The notes: generated by a model not told the origin, from the sequence alone. A stretch of DNA of 6,059 bases from Thermoanaerobaculales bacterium (GCA_029932545.1 JAOZPW010000241.1:1-6059); one strand, 5' to 3'. Shown: positions 1-5,281, numbered from the stretch's first letter. Numbers and translations: made by a program.

Positions 1-6
1 GAGTCA

Positions 7-34
7 AGTTTCCAGTTTCGAGTTTCCAGTTTCG
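7..34. repeat. Tandem heptamer tract (AGTTTCS x4)
   Basis: Four consecutive 7-bp units alternate AGTTTCC and AGTTTCG without interruption, preceded by GAGTCA. The tract lies about 70 bp upstream of the thiamine-binding protein gene and has no reading frame of its own. Its seven-base period does not match the triplet code. It is similar in style, but not in sequence, to the heptamer tract at 507-554. The function is unknown; slippage-generated intergenic repeat DNA is the simplest reading. Confidence 0.85.
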
Positions 35-98
35 GATCAACGGCCAAGTCCCCCCCGCACCTGTGAGAGCATCAACGACTGCGATACTCTCTCTCCCT

Positions 99-103
99 GG
101 AGG
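99..103 (+). promoter_or_regulatory. Ribosome binding site GGAGG
   Basis: A perfect GGAGG sits 4 nt before the ATG at 108. This decides the start of the thiamine-binding protein: an in-frame GTG at 63 would add 15 residues but would place this Shine-Dalgarno inside the coding region. Confidence 0.75.
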
Positions 104-107
104 CGCC

Positions 108-428
108 ATGAACGTCATTGTCGACATTGCCATCATTCCCATCGGGGTCGGTCTTTCCCTGTCCCGCTACGTCGCCGCCTGCGAGAAGATCTTCACCGAA
201 GCAGGCCTCGACCCCACTCTGCACGCCAACGGCACTAACATCGAGGGGGAGTGGGACGATGTCATGGCCGCTTTAAAGCAATGCCACGAGATTTTGCACA
301 CCATGGGCGCGCCCCGAGTCGCCACCAATATGCGCCTGGGAACCAGAACCGACCGCACCCAAACCATGGACGACAAGCTGAAAGCGGTCAGGTCGAAGAT
401 AGGTTCGCGCGCTCGAACTGCTTGCTGA
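108..428 (+). CDS. MTH1187/DUF77 family thiamine-binding protein
   Basis: A protein of 106 residues, the usual length for the MTH1187/YqgV-like thiamine-binding family (Pfam PF01910). The N-terminal strand (NVIVDIAIIPIG) is followed by the family's landmarks: LSRYVAAC, HANGTNIEGEWDDVMAAL, a helix with CHEILHTMGAPRVATNM, and GTRTDRTQTMDDKL near the C-terminus. Family members are small cytoplasmic ferredoxin-like alpha/beta proteins that assemble into oligomers and bind thiamine or a related pyrimidine; they are not known to be enzymes. I see no other thiamine gene and no TPP riboswitch in the window, so its role in salvage or buffering is inferred from the family alone. It appears to be monocistronic: 178 bp including a repeat tract separate it from the next gene. 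The last seven residues (SRARTAC) are not family-typical but nothing suggests a frameshift. Confidence 0.9.
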   Translation: MNVIVDIAIIPIGVGLSLSRYVAACEKIFTEAGLDPTLHANGTNIEGEWDDVMAALKQCHEILHTMGAPRVATNMRLGTRTDRTQTMDDKLKAVRSKIGSRARTAC

Positions 429-440
429 AGGTGACCAGGC

Positions 441-476
441 CGATGGCCTTCGAAAGCAAGCTTTCTGATGCCATCG
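441..476. other. Hairpin after the thiamine-binding protein gene
   Basis: CGATGGC (441-447) pairs with GCCATCG (470-476). Inside, GAAAG (452-456) pairs with CTTTC (461-465) around a CAAG loop, leaving a small internal loop. It begins 12 nt after the TGA and could act in 3' end formation or mRNA stability. No run of T follows, so it is not a standard intrinsic terminator. Confidence 0.45.
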
Positions 477-506
477 TCCGGCCCCTTAGCTCGCGGCCCC
501 GTGAAA

Positions 507-554
507 ACTCGATACTTGACCTTGATACTTGATACTTGATACTCGATAGTCGAC
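507..554. repeat. Tandem heptamer tract (ACTTGAT-type)
   Basis: About seven units of a 7-bp motif: ACTCGAT, ACTTGAC, a 6-bp CTTGAT, ACTTGAT twice, ACTCGAT and AGTCGAC. The tract ends about 50 bp before the dipeptidase start. Frames through it give low-complexity peptides such as SSIKYQVS on the minus strand, which I do not regard as genes. Because the unit contains TTGAT and GATACT, the array fortuitously or functionally resembles sigma-70 -35 and -10 elements (TTGACC at 516-521, GATACT at 538-543). It might therefore supply promoter activity for the dipeptidase; this is a weak inference. Confidence 0.85.
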
Positions 555-595
555 TCCGATCTCCTGCTACCATCCACTGGCCCGGTTTTGGGCTG

Positions 596-601
596 AAGGA
601 G
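596..601 (+). promoter_or_regulatory. Ribosome binding site AAGGAG
   Basis: AAGGAG lies 5 nt before the ATG at 607 and fixes the start of the dipeptidase, which opens with a convincing signal peptide. Confidence 0.8.
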
Positions 602-606
602 TCTCC

Positions 607-2247
607 ATGCGTCTAGCCACCTCTCTTCGGATCGCCACCCTCGCGGTCATGTTACTCACAACTCCACTCGAAATCCCGGCCTGTACCAACATCCTGGTGA
701 CCAAAGGCGCCTCGGTTGATGGCTCGACGATGATCACCTATGCCTGCGACGGACGCTTCCATCCCCATCTCAGGCGCGCGGACGCCGAAGACCATGAGCC
801 GGGCGCCGAACTGGAAATCCGCGAATGGGGCGGCAAACTCCGAGGGGCTATCCCACAGGCCGAGCACAGCTATGCCGTCGTCGGTCTGATGAACGAGCAT
901 CAATTGACGATCTCAGAGACGACGACCACCGGACGGGAAGAACTCCAGAACCCCGAGGGGTTGATCCACTACTGGGATCTGATGAACCTGGCACTTAAGC
1001 GGGCACGAACGGCCCGGGAGGCAATCGAGGTCATGACCACTCTGGTCGGCGAGTACGGCTACCGCTCGACCGCCGAGAGTTTTTCAATCGCCGACCCCAA
1101 CGAGGTCTGGCTGATGGAGATGATCGGCAAGGGACCCGACCGAAAAGGGGCGATCTGGGTCGCCCGTCGCATTCCCGACGGTTTCATCTCGGCCTACGCC
1201 AACGGCATCAGAATCCGGCATTTTCCGATGGACGATCCCGAAAACTGCCTCTTTGCACCGGACGTCGTCGAATTCGCCGTCGAGATGGGCTTCTGGAAGG
1301 CCGATGACACGCGCCCCTTTGATTTCGCCGAGGCCTACGACACCCCAACCGTGCAAAGTCGCCGCTACACCGCATCGCGGGTGTGGTCGATTTTCCGGAG
1401 GGCCGCACCATCCCTCGAGAGCAGCCTTGATCCCACCTACCACCGCGGTGATCCTCAGGCCAAACCCTATCCCCTGTGGATCAAGCCCGATCAAAAACTG
1501 TCGACTGCGGACGTCATGGCCCTGATGCGGGACCACTACGAGGGCACAGCCTGGGACATGACCCAGGGCGTCGACGCCGGCCCCTTCGCGACCCCCAACC
1601 GCTGGCGCCCGATGACCTGGGAGGTTGAGGGCAAGAAGCACTCATGGGAGCGCCCAATTTCGACGCAACAGACGGGCTTCTCGTTCGTCTCCCAGAGCCG
1701 ATCCTGGCTGCCCGATGCAATCGGAGGCATCTACTGGTATGGCCTCGACGATACCTGGACGACCTGCTACATGCCGATGTACGCCGGTATCACGGCCTTG
1801 CCCGAGTCCTTCACCGTCGGCTCGCTCGGCGAGTTCAGTTGGGACTCCGCCTGGTGGGTCTTCAACTTCGTGGCCAACATCGCAAACCTCAAATTCTCAT
1901 ACATGGGGCCGGAGATCCTCGACCTCCAGCAAGAACTCGAGGGGGATTTCTTCACGATGCAACCGGTGATAGAAAAAGCCGCACTGGAGTTGATGGAAAC
2001 AAATCCCGACCTGGCTCACCGGTTCCTGACCGACTACTCGGTCAACCACGCAGAAAATGTCGTCGACCGGTGGAAAGCACTGGGTGAGCACCTGATGATG
2101 AAGTACAACGACGGCTATATCAACGAAAAAGGGACCGAAGCCGAGCGCGGCTACCCCGGCACATGGCTCGAAGAAGTGGTGCGATCACGGCCTGACCAAT
2201 TCAACCTGAACCAAAACCAAGAGGCGGAAACCGTTCTGCCGTACTGA
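607..2247 (+). CDS. Secreted C69 family dipeptidase
   Basis: A 546-residue peptidase of MEROPS family C69 (PepD-like, Pfam PF03577). These are N-terminal-nucleophile hydrolases that cleave dipeptides or short peptides. Residues 1-25 form a signal peptide (Arg2 and Arg8, hydrophobic core IATLAVMLL, cleavage after IPA). Removal would expose Cys26 as the catalytic N-terminal cysteine, within the motif CTNILVTKGASVDGS (26-40). Further family blocks are GLMNEHQLTISETT (93-106), ESFSIADPNEVWLMEMIGKG (157-176) and WVARRIPDGFISAYANG (184-200). It resembles the long, exported C69 enzymes of Bacteroidota-type bacteria more than the cytoplasmic Lactobacillus PepD. It should therefore act in the periplasm or outside the cell. 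It appears monocistronic, followed by a REP-like element. A POT peptide transporter 1.4 kb downstream on the other strand fits a shared peptide-scavenging role. Exact substrate range cannot be read from sequence. Confidence 0.93.
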   Translation: MRLATSLRIATLAVMLLTTPLEIPACTNILVTKGASVDGSTMITYACDGRFHPHLRRADAEDHEPGAELEIREWGGKLRGAIPQAEHSYAVVGLMNEHQLTISETTTTGREELQNPEGLIHYWDLMNLALKRARTAREAIEVMTTLVGEYGYRSTAESFSIADPNEVWLMEMIGKGPDRKGAIWVARRIPDGFISAYANGIRIRHFPMDDPENCLFAPDVVEFAVEMGFWKADDTRPFDFAEAYDTPTVQSRRYTASRVWSIFRRAAPSLESSLDPTYHRGDPQAKPYPLWIKPDQKLSTADVMALMRDHYEGTAWDMTQGVDAGPFATPNRWRPMTWEVEGKKHSWERPISTQQTGFSFVSQSRSWLPDAIGGIYWYGLDDTWTTCYMPMYAGITALPESFTVGSLGEFSWDSAWWVFNFVANIANLKFSYMGPEILDLQQELEGDFFTMQPVIEKAALELMETNPDLAHRFLTDYSVNHAENVVDRWKALGEHLMMKYNDGYINEKGTEAERGYPGTWLEEVVRSRPDQFNLNQNQEAETVLPY

Positions 2248-2270
2248 AATGGCAAAGCCGGAATCAACAA

Positions 2271-2296
2271 GGGCGGACACTGGGGTCCGCCCCTAC
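2271..2296 (-). repeat. REP-like palindrome, copy 1
   Basis: Read on the minus strand this 26-bp unit begins GTAG, followed by an 8-bp perfect stem: GGGCGGAC at 2271-2278 against GTCCGCCC at 2285-2292, with a 6-nt loop. It starts 23 nt after the dipeptidase stop codon. A GTAG head followed by a GC-rich stem is the signature of REP elements recognised by RAYT (IS200/IS605-related) transposases. No RAYT gene is present in the window. Confidence 0.75.
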
Positions 2297-2312
2297 ACTT
2301 CACTGGTTTTTT

Positions 2313-2338
2313 GTAGGGGCAGGTCCCTGTGCCTGCCC
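2313..2338 (+). repeat. REP-like palindrome, copy 2
   Basis: Same 26-bp architecture as the copy at 2271-2296 but on the plus strand: GTAG head at 2313-2316 and stem GGGCAGG (2317-2323) against CCTGCCC (2332-2338). The two copies share GTAGGGGC at the head and a pyrimidine-rich GCCC end, with a diverged stem interior. They are separated by 16 bp with the GTAG heads facing each other, forming a BIME-like pair. The pair may also serve as an mRNA 3'-end structure for the dipeptidase. Confidence 0.75.
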
Positions 2339-2391
2339 GGATATCTCCATGTAACTGCCATCGTCGGCTCTTCTCCTTCCCCCACGAGCTG

Positions 2392-2397
2392 TACAAT
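2392..2397 (+). promoter_or_regulatory. Candidate -10 element for a leaderless transcript
   Basis: TACAAT matches the sigma-70 -10 consensus in five of six positions. Its last base is 7 nt before the A of the ATG at 2404, the normal distance to a transcription start. No Shine-Dalgarno is visible before that ATG. The -35 region (about 2369-2374) is poor, so this is a candidate only. Confidence 0.35.
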
Positions 2398-2403
2398 GGC
2401 TTG

Positions 2404-3294
2404 ATGAGCCTGACGATTGAACCCTTCACCTTTCGCCCACCCGAGTACCGCAAGGGTCTGCGTTTGGTCCTCGGTACCCTGCTCTCTGTCTTCGCCATCG
2501 GCGGTGCTGCCTTCGGTGCAGCCGTCATCTGGTTGCCGCGATCCATTAACTACGAGGTCAGCCAAGGCCAGGTCGTGATCACCAGCGGACTGGAATTTCG
2601 ACCGACCCGCTGGCAGTACCCGCTCCAATCGATCACATCGGCCACGGCAGTCCGGCTGAAGCCGGGCAAACGCGTGAACGGCACGTCGCTGCCGGGCTAT
2701 TGTTCAGGGCACTTTCGGTTTCCCGGAATCGGCGACTGTACACTGGCAACAACCTGCTCACCTGATGCCGTGGTCCTCCACGTCGGTGAAGGAATCCGGC
2801 CTGTCGTCATCACGCCCGGCCAACGGGAGACATTTCTCACAGCACTTACGGGGGACGGACAGTATTCCGAAACGGTCCTTTTTGACGACGAGAGCGGCGC
2901 GTGGCTTGGACTCAAGGCCATGACAGCCCTCGGCGTGGCCGTTACCCTTTTCATTCCCCTGATCTTCTTCCTCTCACCCAGCAGGTTGCGCTACCGAGTC
3001 ACTCCCGGCCACGTAGAAATCGACCTGACCCTCAGCTCCAAGAGATTCAGCGTGTCGAACTGCATCGCCAGACTCTACGACCCGGAGACCTCGTCAAAAG
3101 TGATCGGATCATCAATGCCCGGATACCACTCAGGCAGGTTTTCCTTGGACGGCATGGCCACCCGCGTCTATGCGACCCGCCTGACCGAGGGAGTCCTGAT
3201 CGAAAGCCCCGACCTCCGGCTGTTCCTTAATCCTGAAGACCCGCACGCGTTTCTTGAGGCCCTGAGAGCCCTGGGGAACATGGAGATTGAGTGA
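2404..3294 (+). CDS. Membrane protein with two tandem bacterial PH domains (bPH_5-like)
   Basis: A 296-residue protein built from two copies of the same module, each a membrane segment followed by a beta-rich domain. TM1 is at about 18-45 (GLRLVLGTLLSVFAIGG...), domain 1 at 48-148, TM2 at 157-180 and domain 2 at 185-290. The internal repeat is clear: NGTSLPGYCSGHF (92-104) aligns with IGSSMPGYHSGRF (224-236), and VVITPGQRETFLTAL (134-148) with LFLNPEDPHAFLEAL (273-287). The (S/T)xPGYxSGxF block and the closing (V/L)xxxPxxxxxFLxAL block match what I know of the bacterial pleckstrin-homology family PF10882. The molecular function of such proteins is not established. With two TM segments both PH domains cannot face the same side unless each hydrophobic segment is followed by a re-entrant or extra crossing, so topology is open. 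I chose the ATG at 2404 because an upstream in-frame GTG at 2329 lies inside the REP palindrome. No obvious operon partner. Confidence 0.75.
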   Translation: MSLTIEPFTFRPPEYRKGLRLVLGTLLSVFAIGGAAFGAAVIWLPRSINYEVSQGQVVITSGLEFRPTRWQYPLQSITSATAVRLKPGKRVNGTSLPGYCSGHFRFPGIGDCTLATTCSPDAVVLHVGEGIRPVVITPGQRETFLTALTGDGQYSETVLFDDESGAWLGLKAMTALGVAVTLFIPLIFFLSPSRLRYRVTPGHVEIDLTLSSKRFSVSNCIARLYDPETSSKVIGSSMPGYHSGRFSLDGMATRVYATRLTEGVLIESPDLRLFLNPEDPHAFLEALRALGNMEIE

Positions 3295-3328
3295 TACAGA
3301 CCAGGAGAGGAAGAGCGAGCCACTCTTA

Positions 3329-3364
3329 CCCGAGCCCGAGCTCGTTATCGTTATCGTTCCCGAT
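3329..3364. repeat. Hexamer array, left copy
   Basis: Six contiguous 6-bp units: two CCCGAG, one CTCGTT, two ATCGTT and one CCCGAT. It begins 35 bp after the PH-domain protein stop. Its unit order mirrors the reverse complement of the array at 3522-3557. Confidence 0.85.
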
Positions 3365-3491
3365 GTAATTCTTCCCAACCGGGCCTCGAGAGGATGCCTC
3401 ATTCTGCTCGCATGCAGGTCACTCCAATGCCCGCCTAAGGGGCTCATACTGAGGGATTGCAATCTTGCCTTCTCATTGTAGCGATGATGAT

Positions 3492-3591
3492 ATCGCCGGT
3501 AGAATCTTTGCCCTGTAGAAACTCGGGAACGGGAACGGGCTCGGGCTCGGGCTCGGGAAAACACAGCGGAATTCGATCGCCGGCAGATCTT
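3492..3591. repeat. Short direct repeats bracketing the right hexamer array
   Basis: ATCGCCGGTAGAATCTT (3492-3508) and ATCGCCGGCAGATCTT (3576-3591) are near-identical, with one substitution and one indel, in the same orientation. They lie 14 bp before and 18 bp after the hexamer array at 3522-3557. They could be the remnants of a duplication around an inserted array, or chance similarity. Confidence 0.5.
3522..3557. repeat. Hexamer array, right copy (inverted)
   Basis: Six contiguous units: CTCGGG, two AACGGG and three CTCGGG. Its reverse complement reads three CCCGAG, two CCCGTT and one CCCGAG, the same unit count and the same order of types as the array at 3329-3364. The two could pair over about 36 bp around a 157-nt loop. 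Confidence 0.85.
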
Positions 3592-3620
3592 CCAAATACG
3601 GTGCATTGTGTGGCTCCTAC

Positions 3621-5156
3621 TCAGCTCCGCGGAGTCACCCAACGGTTGTAGACCACCAGCGAAACCGCCGTCGTCCCTGCAAGCGCCGCAAACAGGACCC
3701 ACATCAGATCGGGGCGGTTGACGCCTTGCGGTCCAAAATGCTGATAGGCCAGGCCGGAAAGCAGCCCGCCGAAGAGATTGCCAAGGGCAACGCACCAGTA
3801 GAAATAGCCCATGTACATGCCGACCTTCTCAGGCGGTGCAATGCGCCCTGCGTACTCTTTCGACCGCGGGCTGGCCATCATTTCGCCGACCGAGAAGACC
3901 AGAATGGCAGCGACGACAACCCACCCGCTCATCCCGACAAGGTAGAGACCGAAGCTGGCGATCGTGACGCACACGCCCGCGATGATGCTCGTCAGAGGCG
4001 AGATCTTCCTCAGGAAGAAGGAAATCAAGATCTGAAAACAGATGATACCGAAAGCGTTAAGGTTGATCAGATGTTCGGGCTTGACCTGGCCGTGCTCCAG
4101 TACAGCCCGTGACCAGTTGGTGGTGTCGAATCCAAGATTTTGGGCGACGCCGGTAATCCAACCGGAGACTGGTCCGAATGTCGCGATCAAATCCGAGGTG
4201 TCGACGTAGTCTCGGATGTACTCCGGCAGGGTCATGAAGATCTGATTGAAGGAGACCCAGAATCCGGCCATCAACAGCAGAAACAGCAGATAACGCCCCT
4301 CACCGATTGCCATCGGTTGCAGGAACCAGGAACGGTCCCCATGTGTTTTCTGCCCCGGCCGCAGCAAGACATCCAGGATCAGATTCCCGGCGAGCCACCC
4401 GGCCGCAACCATTCCCACCAGCGAAAAGCTCCACCACTTGGAACCCATGACCAGAACAACCAGCAGACCGGTGACGAGGATGAAGAACCGCAGATTGCCG
4501 ACGACCCCGACCATGCCCTTGAAGACCTCACCCAGGGAACGTTGACTTTCAGCCTCGGCGTCCCTCGGGGGCTCCTTGTAGAGCAGCATGCAGACGATCG
4601 ACATGACGACAATCCATCCAGCCGAGGCGTAGAAGACCAGATTCCAACTCCAGCCGCGCACGACACCCGCCACGATCGGTCCGATGAAACCACCGATGTT
4701 GACCATCATGTAGAAGATGCCGAAACCCATCGAGCCGTTCTCCTCGTTGGTCGACTTCGCCACCGTGGAGATCACCACCGGCTTGAACATTCCATGGCCC
4801 ACAGCAACCAGAAAATAGGCGCCGAGAAAGGGCCAGAATCCTCTGGGTAACGACAGCAGCAAATAGGACGGCGCCATGACCACCGCCGACGCCAGGAACA
4901 TCAGCTTGTAGCCATACCGGTCAGCCAACGCCCCGAACACCGCCGGGAAGAGATAGAGGAAGAAGGTGGCCAGACCCTGGATCACGCCACGGTCGGCCGA
5001 GGAAAAACCAAGGCCTCCATCCGCCACCGATCCCGTCAGATAGAGCGTGGAAACGGCGTAGAAACCGTACCAACCCATTCGTTCGAAGATTTCCATTGAG
5101 TTGGCAGCCCAGAAGGCACGCGGAAATTGACGAAGCACACCGGGCTTTGCAGTCAT
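3621..5156 (-). CDS. POT/PTR family peptide:H+ symporter
   Basis: A 511-residue polytopic membrane protein of the major facilitator superfamily, POT (PTR2) family, TC 2.A.17, which imports di- and tripeptides with protons. The first helix carries EIFERMGWYG (22-31), a version of the family's ExxERFxYYG motif that keeps Glu22, Glu25, Arg26 and Tyr30. Motif A follows as GALADRYGYK (75-84), then the PTR signature FYMMVNIGG (148-156). In helix 7, FWVSFNQ (309-315) matches the family's FWxxxxQ. The late loop SPRSKEYAGRIAPPEKVGMYMGYF is also family-like. Many hydrophobic segments, about 12-14, span the length. I chose the ATG at 5156: GAGGA lies 8 nt upstream, whereas the longer frame to 5192 would begin with TTG and lacks one. 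It is transcribed divergently from the toxin-antitoxin operon and convergently with the PH-domain gene. Substrate specificity is inferred; some POT members carry other compounds. Confidence 0.88.
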   Translation of the reverse strand: MTAKPGVLRQFPRAFWAANSMEIFERMGWYGFYAVSTLYLTGSVADGGLGFSSADRGVIQGLATFFLYLFPAVFGALADRYGYKLMFLASAVVMAPSYLLLSLPRGFWPFLGAYFLVAVGHGMFKPVVISTVAKSTNEENGSMGFGIFYMMVNIGGFIGPIVAGVVRGWSWNLVFYASAGWIVVMSIVCMLLYKEPPRDAEAESQRSLGEVFKGMVGVVGNLRFFILVTGLLVVLVMGSKWWSFSLVGMVAAGWLAGNLILDVLLRPGQKTHGDRSWFLQPMAIGEGRYLLFLLLMAGFWVSFNQIFMTLPEYIRDYVDTSDLIATFGPVSGWITGVAQNLGFDTTNWSRAVLEHGQVKPEHLINLNAFGIICFQILISFFLRKISPLTSIIAGVCVTIASFGLYLVGMSGWVVVAAILVFSVGEMMASPRSKEYAGRIAPPEKVGMYMGYFYWCVALGNLFGGLLSGLAYQHFGPQGVNRPDLMWVLFAALAGTTAVSLVVYNRWVTPRS

Positions 5157-5164
5157 GTTGGCTA

Positions 5165-5169
5165 TCCTC
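5165..5169 (-). promoter_or_regulatory. Ribosome binding site GAGGA
   Basis: On the minus strand GAGGA sits 8 nt before the ATG whose A is at 5156. It supports that start over the TTG at 5192 for the transporter. Confidence 0.6.
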
Positions 5170-5194
5170 GGGGAGCAGAGACCTTGTGTCAATG

Positions 5195-5233
5195 CAATTC
5201 CCGGCCGGCCCTGGGAGGGCAGGCCGGGAATTG
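5195..5233. other. Strong 39-bp hairpin in the divergent promoter region
   Basis: CAATTCCCGGCC (5195-5206) and GGCCGGGAATTG (5222-5233) form a perfect 12-bp stem. After one G/A mismatch, GCCCT (5208-5212) pairs with AGGGC (5216-5220) around a GGG loop. It would sit in the 5' leader of the transporter if transcription starts near a minus-strand TACAAT (5230-5235). It lies just upstream of the -35 of the toxin-antitoxin promoter. There is no T run on either strand, so it is not an intrinsic terminator. Candidates are an mRNA leader structure, a regulator site, or a repeat element. Confidence 0.7.
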
Positions 5234-5243
5234 TAGGAGGGGG

Positions 5244-5272
5244 TTGAGAAAAAAGACCGACGTGATTACAAT
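5244..5272 (+). promoter_or_regulatory. Sigma-70-type promoter of the toxin-antitoxin operon
   Basis: TTGAGA (5244-5249) and TACAAT (5267-5272) are separated by exactly 17 bp; each hexamer has one mismatch to consensus. Predicted transcription start is about 5279, giving a leader of roughly 13 nt that just accommodates the GGAGG at 5283. Confidence 0.75.
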
Positions 5273-5281
5273 GTGATTACG
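5261..5281. promoter_or_regulatory. Candidate autoregulatory operator
   Basis: GTGATTAC occurs twice (5262-5269 and 5273-5280), 11 bp apart, about one helical turn. The full 21-bp span is also an imperfect palindrome, matching its own reverse complement at about 16 of 21 positions. The first copy overlaps the -10 hexamer and the second covers the predicted start, so a bound protein would block transcription. AbrB-fold antitoxins typically repress their own operon, with or without the toxin, which makes the antitoxin encoded 11 bp downstream the likely ligand. Confidence 0.55.

Larger units (their letters stand above)
3295..3620. other. Gene-free stretch with inverted hexamer arrays
   Basis: This 326-bp gap lies between two convergent genes, the PH-domain protein (plus) and the transporter (minus). 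I see no credible gene. Frames across it are dominated by the repeat arrays and read as low complexity (PEPELVIVIVPD on plus, RARARARSRSR on minus). It holds two hexamer arrays in inverted orientation and a pair of short direct repeats. No intrinsic terminator with a T run is visible for either convergent gene; a long stem formed by the arrays could serve that purpose. Confidence 0.7.

Noticed and set aside
36..107. TPP riboswitch upstream of the thiamine-binding protein
   Set aside because: The leader is too short and lacks the conserved CUGAGA and ACCUGA elements of the thi-box.
167..577. A minus-strand frame overlapping the thiamine-binding protein and the heptamer tract
   Set aside because: Its start region is the heptamer tract read as IEYQVSSIKVKYRV, and the rest is antisense to a conserved gene.
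1084..1641. A 185-codon minus-strand frame inside the dipeptidase
   Set aside because: Antisense shadow of a strongly supported C69 gene; no family features.
3287..3481. A 64-codon plus-strand frame starting inside the PH-domain gene end
   Set aside because: The sequence PEPELVIVIVPD is simply the left hexamer array translated; no ribosome binding site and no recognisable domain.
3365..3521. Remnant of a four-helix-bundle (S23/IVP-type) gene between the arrays
   Set aside because: I looked for its usual helical motifs in the frames I could read through and found none.
3329..3557. CRISPR-like array
   Set aside because: The hexamer units are contiguous with no unique spacers, far shorter than CRISPR repeats, and no cas gene is present.
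3625..3634. Perfect 10-bp palindrome CTCCGCGGAG at the transporter 3' end
   Set aside because: It is within the coding sequence just before the stop, short, and likely chance in GC-rich DNA.
3130..3795. A 221-codon open frame on the minus strand across the hexamer arrays
   Set aside because: It overlaps the ends of two well-supported genes and reads as low-complexity RARARARSRSR and TITITSSGSG through the arrays. It has no family-like segment.
4140..4850. A 236-codon plus-strand frame inside the transporter
   Set aside because: It is antisense to a clear POT transporter, with a His/Asp/Gln-rich composition typical of a shadow frame in GC-rich DNA.
5195..5233. Intrinsic terminator or known riboswitch upstream of the transporter
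   Set aside because: No T run follows the stem on either strand and no known riboswitch core is recognisable.
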